This document shows, piece by piece, positions 33,141 through 42,328 of a DNA stretch of 44,566 nt (the first letter of the stretch is position 1; the number at the start of each line of letters is the position of its first letter). The notes under the pieces are model-generated. The model was not told where the DNA came from. It did no database searches and was given only the letters and a program-made list of their open reading frames with translations. The translations under genes were made by a program, and so were the position numbers. Source of the DNA: Alphaproteobacteria bacterium (GTDB lineage: Bacteria > Pseudomonadota > Alphaproteobacteria > RF32 > CAG-239); contig JAFTWG010000002.1 in NCBI GenBank assembly GCA_017465405.1, forward strand, positions 1 to 44,566, read 5' to 3'.

Positions 33141-33884
33141 ATGGATTTTATCGATATACACATTCACTTGCAAGACTATAAAACGAACTTTGCCACAGAT
33201 ATAGTAAAAAAAGCGCAAACATTAAACTATAAAAAGATGCTTTGTGCAGGAATTTCGGAAAAAGATTGGGATAAGGTTGCAAAATGGACAGATTTATATT
33301 CTGACTTGATAGTCCCTGCTTTTGGAGTTCATCCTTGGCAAGCAACTAAGGTAGGTGATAATTGGGATAATTTATTGTGCTCATATCTGGAAAAATATCC
33401 GCAAGCCCTAATCGGAGAAACAGGAATAGACGGTTTAAAAGAAAATCCTCAACAACAAAAACAATTATTTATTCATCATATTGACATAGCAAAAAAATAT
33501 AATCGTCCTTTGATAATTCATGCTGTAAAAGCAATTTCGTTTTTTGATAGTTTGTGGAATAAACTTCCTGAAAAATTTATGTTTCACTCTTTTAATGGGA
33601 AAGTCGAACATCTAAAGTCCATTTTATCTAAAAACGGATATATTTCTTTTAGTGCTTCAATTTTGAAAAATAAAGATTTTGAAAAAATAGTACAAAACGT
33701 TCCTGTTAAAAAGATTTTATTGGAAAGTGACGGGCCGTATCAACCCTTTGAAAAAGGTACAATATCAACTCCATTTTTTATTCCGGAATTACTAAAATAT
33801 ATTGCCAAAGCTCGAAAATGCGATTATGAAGAACTGGCTTATCAAATATATCAAAATTCTTTGGAGTTTATCAATGTCGGATAA
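33141..33884 (+). CDS. TatD family metal-dependent hydrolase
   Basis: The product is about 247 residues. It has the amidohydrolase-type metal ligands of the TatD family: FIDIHIHL at the start, GVHPW, GETGID, LIIHAVKA, MFHSFNG and LLESDGPY. TatD-family proteins are metal-dependent DNases or deoxyribonuclease-like hydrolases; the exact substrate is not known here. The ATG at 33141 starts directly before the first motif; a TTG at 33126 is in frame but less likely. The end overlaps the start of tcdA by 11 bases. Confidence 0.88.
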   Translation: MDFIDIHIHLQDYKTNFATDIVKKAQTLNYKKMLCAGISEKDWDKVAKWTDLYSDLIVPAFGVHPWQATKVGDNWDNLLCSYLEKYPQALIGETGIDGLKENPQQQKQLFIHHIDIAKKYNRPLIIHAVKAISFFDSLWNKLPEKFMFHSFNGKVEHLKSILSKNGYISFSASILKNKDFEKIVQNVPVKKILLESDGPYQPFEKGTISTPFFIPELLKYIAKARKCDYEELAYQIYQNSLEFINVG

Positions 33885-34626
33885 TCGTTTCATGCGTACA
33901 AAAGCCCTTTTAGGTGACGAGAATTTTTCATATTTGAAAAATTCATCAGTTATGATTGTAGGCTTGGGAGCTGTCGGAGGATATACTCTGGAAGCTTTAG
34001 CCAGAGCCGGAGTAGGTAAGCTCATTTTAGTCGATTTTGATAAAGTAGAAGAAACAAATATAAATCGCCAAATTTTAGCTTTAGAATCCACAATCGGACA
34101 ATCAAAAGCAACAGTTGCAGCTCAAAGAGTAAAAGATATAAATCCTTCTTGTGAAATTGTTATAAAAGAAATTTTTGTAAATAATGAAACTTTGCCCTCG
34201 CTTTTGGAAGAAAAAGCAGATTTTGTTATTGATGCTATCGATTCTCTAAATCCTAAATGCGGATTGATGGAAATGTTGGTTAATAATAAAATACCTTTTA
34301 TTTCCTCAATGGGAGCAGCCTTAAAAACAGATGCTTCCTGCATAAAACTTCAACCATTACATAAAACATCAAATTGTCGTCTTGCTCGTTTTATTCGTAA
34401 AAGACTGAAAAAAAGAGGTGTAGATATAAGCAAAATAATGTGCGTATCTTCGGACGAACAAATAAATATCCCGGATACGGCTCTTTTCATAGATGATACG
34501 GAACTTCCTGCCGAAAATACAAGAGTTCGACATACAATGGGTTCACTTCCGACAATTACGGCAATTTTCGGTTTAACTATTGCAAATGCGACAATACTTT
34601 ATCTGTCTAAATTAAAAAAATTTTAA
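33874..34626 (+). CDS. tcdA: tRNA threonylcarbamoyladenosine dehydratase (TcdA)
   Basis: The 250-residue product is an E1-like ThiF/MoeB-family enzyme. It has an adenylation nucleotide-binding glycine motif (VMIVGLGAVGGYTLEALARA), the VDFDKVEETNINRQI segment and the DAIDSLNPKCGLMEML helix. TcdA/CsdL cyclises t6A to ct6A in tRNA using ATP. The ATG at 33874 has TTGGAG eight bases upstream; a longer in-frame start at 33802 lies wholly inside the previous gene. Its start overlaps the TatD-family stop by 11 bases, so translation is probably coupled. Confidence 0.88.
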   Translation: MSDNRFMRTKALLGDENFSYLKNSSVMIVGLGAVGGYTLEALARAGVGKLILVDFDKVEETNINRQILALESTIGQSKATVAAQRVKDINPSCEIVIKEIFVNNETLPSLLEEKADFVIDAIDSLNPKCGLMEMLVNNKIPFISSMGAALKTDASCIKLQPLHKTSNCRLARFIRKRLKKRGVDISKIMCVSSDEQINIPDTALFIDDTELPAENTRVRHTMGSLPTITAIFGLTIANATILYLSKLKKF

Positions 34627-34668
34627 TATTGATATCGTAGTATTGCGTCGAAGGGAAGGACTGTCGCT

Positions 34669-35535
34669 ATGAAAATGATTAAACCTGTTGTTAATATATC
34701 TAAAATTATGAATGCTCATGATGTAATTGTATGTGGGCTGAATGGAGTTATATATGATGGCAATAGTTTTAATTTGGATGCTATTGATGCTCTTATTCGT
34801 CTTCGTAAAAACGGCAAACAAGTTGTTTTGTTAAGCAACACTTCAATGCGAATTTCCGAACTGGTAAATAAACTTTACGCTTTTAATATTTCTCCGTTGG
34901 TATTCAATAATATCATAACAATGGGAGAAATTTTACACTACAAATTAAGTTCTTCTAACAGTCAATATGTTGCTTTAGGAAAGCAATATTATAATTTAGG
35001 TGATGAACAAGACCAAGGTGTTTTCGAAGGATTAGGTTATCAATGCGTTGAAAATTATGCTCGTGCAGAATTTTTATATGTAGGACAAACATCTAAAACC
35101 AGAGCTTTAACTCAAGATGTTGTCGAAGTTTTAAGCCATTCTGCAAGTCTAGGTATTCCTATGCTTTGTGTCGGAAATGATATTTCTGCATTTGTTAATG
35201 GTGAAATCGGTAATGCAGCCGGTGCATTTGCAGAGCAATATGCGGTATTAGGCGGTAAAATAATTACTATCGGAAAGCCTGATAAGACAATCATTGAATA
35301 TGCAATAGAGCCATACAAAAAATTAGAGCGTAATAAAATATTATTGATAGGTGATAGTGTTCAAACCGATATAAAGGCTGCAAATATTGCAGGAATATCC
35401 AGTGTTTTGATAACCAAAGGAATTCACGTTAATTATCTCGGTGAAGGATATATTCCTGATGTCACAAAAACCAGAGAATTATCATCGGCAACAGGTGCAT
35501 ATCCAGATTATATAATATCTAATTTGCGCTGGTGA
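34669..35535 (+). CDS. HAD class IIA-like protein (TIGR01459-type) with lost nucleophile
   Basis: The 288-residue product has the class IIA HAD layout (NagD-like, as in TIGR01459 proteins of alphaproteobacteria). Motif II is present as VVLLSNTSM, the cap region is in the middle, and motif IV is LLIGDSVQTDIKAANIAG. Motif I should read D-x-D/W-G, but here it is VCGLNG, so the nucleophilic Asp is Gly23 (codon GGG). Without it the standard phosphatase reaction is not possible. It may be a pseudoenzyme or have another role. AAGGAC lies upstream of the ATG. It follows tcdA by about 40 bp, and its last 17 bases overlap the convergent uup gene. Confidence 0.8.
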   Translation: MKMIKPVVNISKIMNAHDVIVCGLNGVIYDGNSFNLDAIDALIRLRKNGKQVVLLSNTSMRISELVNKLYAFNISPLVFNNIITMGEILHYKLSSSNSQYVALGKQYYNLGDEQDQGVFEGLGYQCVENYARAEFLYVGQTSKTRALTQDVVEVLSHSASLGIPMLCVGNDISAFVNGEIGNAAGAFAEQYAVLGGKIITIGKPDKTIIEYAIEPYKKLERNKILLIGDSVQTDIKAANIAGISSVLITKGIHVNYLGEGYIPDVTKTRELSSATGAYPDYIISNLRW

Positions 35536-37336
35536 TTTCTTCGGCCAAAATTGATATTTCTAACCACTGATTTTCTGCTTCGGATTTTTGATTTTCGAGT
35601 TCTTTCAATTCATCGCTCAATGCAAAGAATTTTTCTCGATTGTTCTGGTATAAATCAGCATCGGCAAGTTCGTTGGTAATATTTGCAATTTTGGTTTCAA
35701 TTTCTTCAATTTGTGCCGGCAAAACCTGTAAAAGTCGTTGTTGATTATAAGACAATTTTTTCATACTTATAATTTTAGGTTTTTCCTGTTTTTCTTGTGG
35801 TTTGTTTTTTTCGATTTTTTTCTCTTTTTCTGATTGCGGAGATAGCTTTGCCAATACATCGCTATAGCTTCCGACGTGTTCATCAATGGTTCCGTCACCT
35901 TTCATATAAATTATGGAAGTAACCAATTTATCTAAAAAGTCTCTATCGTGGCTGACAATAATCATTGTTCCGTCATAATCGCTCAACATTTCTTGTAAAA
36001 GGTCAAGCGTATCCATATCCAAATCGTTTGTCGGCTCATCTAAAAGTAAGAAATTAGATGGTTGAGCCAATACTTTTGCTAACATTAAACGATTTTTTTC
36101 TCCTCCGGACAGAGCTGCGACAGGTGATTTCGCTTGTTCCGGCGTAAATAAAAAATCTTTTAGATAGGCAACGACATGTCGATATGAACCTCTTACCCAA
36201 ATGTGATCGCCCTCATCACAGAGTGTTTGCCATAGAGTTTTTTGCGGATTTAAGGTAAAACGATTTTGGTCAAAATATGCCTCTTGAAGATTTTTTCCGA
36301 TACGTGTGAAACCAGAGTCCGGTTCAAGTTTTTTGGTAAGTAACTTAATTAATGTTGTTTTTCCGGCACCATTAGGACCTACAATACCGATTCTGTTACC
36401 ACGAATAATTTTGGTGGAAAAATCTTTAACAATTACTCTATCGCCGAAACTTTTACATATATGTTTAGCTTCAATTACCAATTTTGATTTCCAAGCGGTG
36501 TTTTCAATATCCATATTAACCGAGCCGATTTGTTTAATTTGTTCTCTGCGTTCTTGTCGGAGTTGTAATAGACGGCGTAATCTTCCCTGATTTCTTCTTC
36601 GGCGAGCAGTAACTCCCTTATGTAACCACTCTGTTTCCTCAGCGAGTTTTTTGTTCAGATTTTTTTGAGCAATAATTTCTTGTTCAATAATTTGATCTTG
36701 CCATTCTTCAAAAAATTGAAATCCTTTATTGTTTCGATGCATAATTCCACGATCGAGCCAAAATGTAGTACGAGAAATATTACATAAAAAACGTCGGTCA
36801 TGGCTTATGACAATGACTGCGCCGGAATAAGAAGCAATAAGTTTTTCCAAAAACTCGATAGTCGGCATATCTAAATGGTTGGTCGGCTCATCTAACAACA
36901 AAATATCCGGCTCACCGATAAGAGCTTTTGCCAAAGTAGCTTTTCTTCTTTCTCCTCCTGAAGAAAATTCGGGATTTTGTTCTGCGGCTATTGATAATTG
37001 GTCAATTAATATTTGAGCTTTATAATCTTGAGAAGCGTCGTCCTTGGGTAATCCGGAAAGAACAACTTCGCGCAATGTTTTATATTCGCTCAAATCGGCA
37101 TCTTGAGGCATATATCCGATAGATGTTCCCGGTTGAATAAAAATTTCTCCATCATCGGTTTCTTGAATGCCGGCAATGATTTTAAGCAGTGTTGACTTTC
37201 CGGAGCCATTACGTCCGACTAAAGAAATTTTATCTCCACGATTTATATATAGTTCAACGTTGTGAAACAGTTGATTGGTTCCAAAACGTAATTTTATATC
37301 TTTTAATGTATATATAGGTGGTTCAAATACCGCCAT
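35519..37336 (-). CDS. uup: ABC-F family ATPase Uup
   Basis: The 605-residue protein has two ABC ATPase domains and no membrane segments. The first has Walker A VGRNGSGKSTLLK, signature FSSGGERRK and LLLDEPTNHLD; the second has VGPNGAGKTTLIK, LSGGEKNR and LLLDEPTNDLD. A linker helix region lies between them, and a C-terminal coiled coil (about 525-600, QQRLLQVLPAQIEEIETKIA) follows, as in Uup. ABC-F proteins act on ribosomes and other nucleic-acid structures; Uup is linked to transposon excision and ribosome function. GAGGATAAA precedes the ATG. Its stop lies inside the end of the HAD-like gene (17-base overlap). Confidence 0.9.
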   Translation of the reverse strand: MAVFEPPIYTLKDIKLRFGTNQLFHNVELYINRGDKISLVGRNGSGKSTLLKIIAGIQETDDGEIFIQPGTSIGYMPQDADLSEYKTLREVVLSGLPKDDASQDYKAQILIDQLSIAAEQNPEFSSGGERRKATLAKALIGEPDILLLDEPTNHLDMPTIEFLEKLIASYSGAVIVISHDRRFLCNISRTTFWLDRGIMHRNNKGFQFFEEWQDQIIEQEIIAQKNLNKKLAEETEWLHKGVTARRRRNQGRLRRLLQLRQERREQIKQIGSVNMDIENTAWKSKLVIEAKHICKSFGDRVIVKDFSTKIIRGNRIGIVGPNGAGKTTLIKLLTKKLEPDSGFTRIGKNLQEAYFDQNRFTLNPQKTLWQTLCDEGDHIWVRGSYRHVVAYLKDFLFTPEQAKSPVAALSGGEKNRLMLAKVLAQPSNFLLLDEPTNDLDMDTLDLLQEMLSDYDGTMIIVSHDRDFLDKLVTSIIYMKGDGTIDEHVGSYSDVLAKLSPQSEKEKKIEKNKPQEKQEKPKIISMKKLSYNQQRLLQVLPAQIEEIETKIANITNELADADLYQNNREKFFALSDELKELENQKSEAENQWLEISILAEEITSAN

Positions 37337-37422
37337 TTTATCCTCGTAATTATTTAATTTCTCGGCATTATAACGAGTATTTTATAAAAATAAATAGAAA
37401 ATCTGCCCAAATAAAAAACTAT

Positions 37423-37450
37423 TTGAACAACAATAAAATTTGTATATTAT
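37423..37450 (+). promoter_or_regulatory. Possible sigma-70 promoter
   Basis: TTGAAC (37423-37428), 16 bp, then TATTAT (37445-37450), 33 bp before the gene at 37483. Confidence 0.5.
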
Positions 37451-37482
37451 AAATAGAGATATAAAATTTATGGGATATACCG

Positions 37483-38679
37483 ATGATTAAATATATTTTT
37501 ATTGTACTTTTATCTTTGATATCTTCTTTTTCGGCTGTTGCTGATGACGGGGAACCGTCTCTCATTGACTTATTCGGTGAAGAAGAAAAAAAAGAACAGG
37601 TTGAAAAAGAACGTGAAGCTCCCGATTTGTTCAGTAAAGCGGCAAAAGCAGAAGAAATCCAAAAAACAGAAAGCGAAGAAGTAAAAGAAGAAGTAGATGA
37701 AAAAGGAATGTTTTCTTTTCTGAATTTTTCGTTTCTTCGTGATAAAGAAAAAGCCAAAGAGTTCACTCGCAAAGATGATGAGCCGAAAGAAAGCTACGAA
37801 GAACGTATGACCCGTTTGGCCGAAGAAGGAGATACCGATGCCTGTTTAACTCTCGGATATATGTATCTGTATGGTGAGGGTGGAATGCAATCAGATAGCG
37901 AAAAAGCTTTCAAATACTATTCTATAGCTTCGGATAAAGGTGATAAAATCGCCATGAATAATTTAGGAAGTCTTTATTATAGCGGTATCGGAACCCAAAA
38001 AGATGTTCGTCAAGCCGTAAAGCTTTTTGATGAAGCCGCAAAATTAGGAAATAATGAAGCTGCCGTAAATTTAGCGTTTATATATCTTACATCAGGTGCA
38101 ACCGATAATCCTACAGTTAAAAGTACGGTAGTAAAATTGTTCAATCAGGCTGCTAACGGAGATAATATAACCGCTCAATATATGATGGGAATGATTTATT
38201 ATAACGGCTTTGGTATAACTAAAAATGATGATAAGGCATTTCAACTGTTGAAGAAGGCTGCTTCACAATATGATGAGGCGCAATATCAGTTAGCTTTGCG
38301 ATATATGAACGCAGAAGGAACACCTCGTAACTATGGTAATGCTGTAGCGAATTTGATTAAAGCAGCAAAACAAGGTCATATCCCGTCAATGTTATGGCTA
38401 GGAGATATTTTAGCGGCCGGAACAAGCTTCCCGAAAAATGAATATGAAGCTTATGTATGGTACAATATAGCTTCGGTTTATGATGCTAAAAGTGCTTCGG
38501 AAAAACGTGATATGTTGGAAGGAAAGTTAAAAATAGAAGAAGTTTTGCAAGCTCAATCTACCGCAGAACGCTTTAAAACACAACCGACGGCAATAACCGA
38601 TTATGTTCATAAAACATTCGGAGTTAACTTGGCAGAATATGTAACCGAAAAAGCCCCCTCAACCCCGAAAAAAAGATAA
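37483..38679 (+). CDS. Secreted Sel1-repeat protein
   Basis: The 398-residue product has a signal peptide (MIKYIFIVLLSLISSFSAVA), a charged Glu/Lys-rich segment of about 80 residues, then five to six Sel1-like TPR repeats (about 108-350), for example LGYMYLYGEGG, LGSLYYSGIGT and MGMIYYNGFGI, ending in a Lys/Pro-rich tail (APSTPKKR). Sel1 repeats mediate protein-protein contacts. It is probably periplasmic. GGGAT lies before the ATG. The next gene follows after 18 bases, forming a two-gene operon that ends in a strong terminator. Confidence 0.85.
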   Translation: MIKYIFIVLLSLISSFSAVADDGEPSLIDLFGEEEKKEQVEKEREAPDLFSKAAKAEEIQKTESEEVKEEVDEKGMFSFLNFSFLRDKEKAKEFTRKDDEPKESYEERMTRLAEEGDTDACLTLGYMYLYGEGGMQSDSEKAFKYYSIASDKGDKIAMNNLGSLYYSGIGTQKDVRQAVKLFDEAAKLGNNEAAVNLAFIYLTSGATDNPTVKSTVVKLFNQAANGDNITAQYMMGMIYYNGFGITKNDDKAFQLLKKAASQYDEAQYQLALRYMNAEGTPRNYGNAVANLIKAAKQGHIPSMLWLGDILAAGTSFPKNEYEAYVWYNIASVYDAKSASEKRDMLEGKLKIEEVLQAQSTAERFKTQPTAITDYVHKTFGVNLAEYVTEKAPSTPKKR

Positions 38680-38697
38680 AATAAAGGAGAACACGCA

Positions 38698-39552
38698 ATG
38701 ATGAAAAAGATTATCGGTTTATTTTATATATTGTTGATTATATTTTTTTGTTGTGTAGGTAAAACCAATGCAGAGGACAAAAAGGCAATAGAAGTTACTG
38801 ATAAAAATCCCTCTATAAAATATGATTTGTCAAAATATGAGCCTATCGGTAAATACTTATCTTATTCAGAAAGCACAGGAAAATGGGAAAATATGACCGA
38901 AGAACAATTTTTAAAAGAAATTCCGAACAAAGATGACAAAACACTTTGTATGGCAGTATATCGCGGTGGTGGTAGTGGCGGATATGTCTTCGGTTATGAA
39001 AATGTAAGGATGTGGGTTGATGTTGCAAAAAAAGGAAAACTGGATGAAGAAGAAAAGCGTTGGGATTTTGTATCAAGATTTAAAAAAGATGATTTTTCTG
39101 CCATACATGAGTTAAATGTACTATATGACCGCGAAATAGGTATAGATTGGGGAGATTTGGTTCCTTTTGATTATAATCAATATGAAGGATGTTGGGGAGC
39201 ACCACAAAATGCCGGTAACACTTTTATCTATGACGGAAAAATTTTTGATCCTGATTATTATGTGTGGAACTATGCTGCAGATGAATTGCAACAAATGTTA
39301 CCGGAATTACAAATTATAAGATTGTCTTCTATGGATGAAAACAAAGTAATAAAAGCAAAGGCAAAAATACCGTTTATAATAGTCAATGACAATGATTATG
39401 ATTGCTATAAATGGCAATTGTCATATGAAGACCATTTACCGGGAGCAGAAGAATTAGGTTCAATTCATTATATTGAAAAACCAAGAAGAATAATATTTGG
39501 TCATTTTGGAGATGCTATTCCAGGTAAACACATATATATTGAGTTTGAATAA
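38698..39552 (+). CDS. Secreted protein, unknown, in operon with Sel1 protein
   Basis: The 284-residue product has an N-terminal hydrophobic signal with two Cys residues (MMKKIIGLFYILLIIFFCCV) and a likely cleavage after TNA. The mature protein is rich in Asp, Glu, Tyr and Trp, for example DWGDLVPFDYNQYEGCWG. I do not recognise it. AAGGAGA precedes the start. It is in the Sel1 operon, so a shared periplasmic role is likely. A perfect terminator follows. Confidence 0.7.
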   Translation: MMKKIIGLFYILLIIFFCCVGKTNAEDKKAIEVTDKNPSIKYDLSKYEPIGKYLSYSESTGKWENMTEEQFLKEIPNKDDKTLCMAVYRGGGSGGYVFGYENVRMWVDVAKKGKLDEEEKRWDFVSRFKKDDFSAIHELNVLYDREIGIDWGDLVPFDYNQYEGCWGAPQNAGNTFIYDGKIFDPDYYVWNYAADELQQMLPELQIIRLSSMDENKVIKAKAKIPFIIVNDNDYDCYKWQLSYEDHLPGAEELGSIHYIEKPRRIIFGHFGDAIPGKHIYIEFE

Positions 39553-39569
39553 ATATTTAAACCCTAAAA

Positions 39570-39599
39570 AATCCCGAAAGTGATTTCGGGATTTTTTTT
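39570..39599. terminator. Bidirectional Rho-independent terminator
   Basis: AATCCCGAAA (39570-39579), GTGA loop, TTTCGGGATT (39584-39593), with a T run on the plus side and A run (T on minus) on the other. It separates the Sel1 operon from the convergent NarL-type regulator. Confidence 0.88.
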
Positions 39600-39624
39600 G
39601 CATTTAATTCACATATATAAAAAT

Positions 39625-40239
39625 CTATATAATTCCCATTTTTTGAGCGGTAATGACCGCTTGGGTTCGATTCGTTGCTCCTACCGAGCGGAGTAGGGCG
39701 TTGATATGAAGTTTTACCGTCGCTTCCGATACACCTATTTCATAAGCAATTTGTTTATTGGACATACCTTGTGCCACCAGTCCTAAAACTTGATTTTGAC
39801 GATGAGTTAATATTTTGTTTTTTCCCATATTATCGGTATTGCGGTTTAGAAGAGTTGACGGAACATAAGTTCCTCCGTCCAGAACAAGTTTTAATGCGCT
39901 GGTCATAATATTGTTTTCAGAACGTTTACTGATAAAACCGCAAGCTCCCTGTTCTAATATATTTTTGATGTTTCGTATATTTTCTGAGGCAGATACGATT
40001 ACGATTTTAGATGTAGGAGCTGCTTTTTTTATTTCCTCAAAACCTTTTTCCCAAGAAGATACGTCGCTCATTTCCAAATCGGTTATAATTAAATCGAAAT
40101 CATTTTCCTGATTTAATATTTTAAGAGTTTGCGCAAAATTTGATGTTTGAACGATGGTTATTGTATCGTCGAGAGATTCAACTAACTTTCCGAGCGCATC
40201 TCTGAATAATGCGTGGTCATCGGCAATTAAAACTTTCAT
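39625..40239 (-). CDS. NarL/FixJ-type response regulator
   Basis: The 204-residue product has an intact receiver (IADDHALFRDAL with the acidic pair, LIITDLEMSD with phospho-Asp, and FISKRS with the Lys) and a LuxR-type helix-turn-helix (LTHRQNQVLGLVAQGMSNKQ, then SEATVKLHINALLRSV). It should be activated by a histidine kinase, but none is nearby. A perfect AGGAGGT precedes the ATG. It is convergent with the Sel1 operon and followed by the dCMP-deaminase-like gene on the same strand, upstream by about 75 bp. Confidence 0.88.
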   Translation of the reverse strand: MKVLIADDHALFRDALGKLVESLDDTITIVQTSNFAQTLKILNQENDFDLIITDLEMSDVSSWEKGFEEIKKAAPTSKIVIVSASENIRNIKNILEQGACGFISKRSENNIMTSALKLVLDGGTYVPSTLLNRNTDNMGKNKILTHRQNQVLGLVAQGMSNKQIAYEIGVSEATVKLHINALLRSVGATNRTQAVITAQKMGII

Positions 40240-40315
40240 AAAACCTCCTAAAACTTGCTATATCTTTGTTTTATGTAATCAAATATATAAAAATTTAAAG
40301 AGGTTTTTGAGAAGT

Positions 40316-40771
40316 TTATTTCAATATTTTATATTCGATTCCCGCTTCTTTGAACATCTGTTCCGAATATGAAAGTTTATCTCTCCAAGTTCCGGTTGGC
40401 GTATTCGAGTCGATTTTCATTTCGTTTGTAACCACCATTTTGATACCGGACTGAATAATTGCTCGAGCACAATCGGTACAAGGAGGATGAGTTGCGTACA
40501 AAACACAGCCCTTCAAACAAGTTCCGGTCAGACAGGCATTAAAAATAGCATTGCGTTCCGCATGTTCAAAAAAGTCATATTTTGTAGGGCGTTCCATACG
40601 TTCCGGAATGTTGTCATCTACACCTCTAACCAAACCGTTATATCCGGTTGCTCTGATTTCTCTATCCGGTCCGACCACTACGGCGCCGGTTTTTGTACTT
40701 GTATCTTTTGACCATGTAGATACCAGTTTTGCCACTTCCATAAAGCGATAATGCCATTTATCTGAAAACAT
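40316..40771 (-). CDS. dCMP deaminase-like cytidine deaminase
   Basis: The 151-residue product is a zinc-dependent deaminase of the dCMP deaminase (ComEB-like) family. It has HAERNAIFNAC (zinc His and catalytic Glu) and HPPCTDCARAII (the two zinc Cys) with normal spacing, and the N-terminal WHYRFMEVAKLV helix. The enzyme makes dUMP from dCMP for thymidylate synthesis. I chose the ATG at 40771, which has GGAG upstream; an in-frame ATG at 40801 has no such site. The gene lies between the regulator and eno. Confidence 0.85.
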   Translation of the reverse strand: MFSDKWHYRFMEVAKLVSTWSKDTSTKTGAVVVGPDREIRATGYNGLVRGVDDNIPERMERPTKYDFFEHAERNAIFNACLTGTCLKGCVLYATHPPCTDCARAIIQSGIKMVVTNEMKIDSNTPTGTWRDKLSYSEQMFKEAGIEYKILK

Positions 40772-40871
40772 TTTTAGCTCCGTTAATTTGTTATTTTTCA
40801 TAAGTTTAATAACTAATTATAATAAAGGCAATTTTTTTTTGCAAAGTTTGAGCATATAGTTAAGCGAATAC

Positions 40872-40903
40872 TTGACAAATTCATTAAAATAGCCGACTAA
40901 TAT
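40872..40903 (+). promoter_or_regulatory. Promoter before eno
   Basis: TTGACA (40872-40877) is perfect. The -10 is unclear: a 17-bp spacer gives GACTAA and a 20-bp spacer gives TAATAT (40898-40903). Confidence 0.45.
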
Positions 40904-40905
40904 GA

Positions 40906-42213
<1,308 letters not shown>

Positions 42214-42240
42214 TCTGATTTGATTGTTTTAACAATAAAA

Positions 42241-42266
42241 CCGCTCTGATTTCAGGGCGGTTTTTT
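42241..42266 (+). terminator. Rho-independent terminator
   Basis: CCGCTCTGA pairs with TCAGGGCGG (one G-T pair), followed by TTTTTT. It ends the eno transcript. Confidence 0.88.
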
Positions 42267-42328
42267 GGTTGAATCTATAATTTTTTTTGTTAAAATAACA
42301 AAGTATGTATTTGTTGGGAGAAAATATT

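Noticed and set aside
37419..37772. Minus-strand Ser-rich ORF opposite the Sel1 gene start
   Set aside because: Shadow of the signal peptide and Glu/Lys-rich segment of the Sel1-repeat protein.
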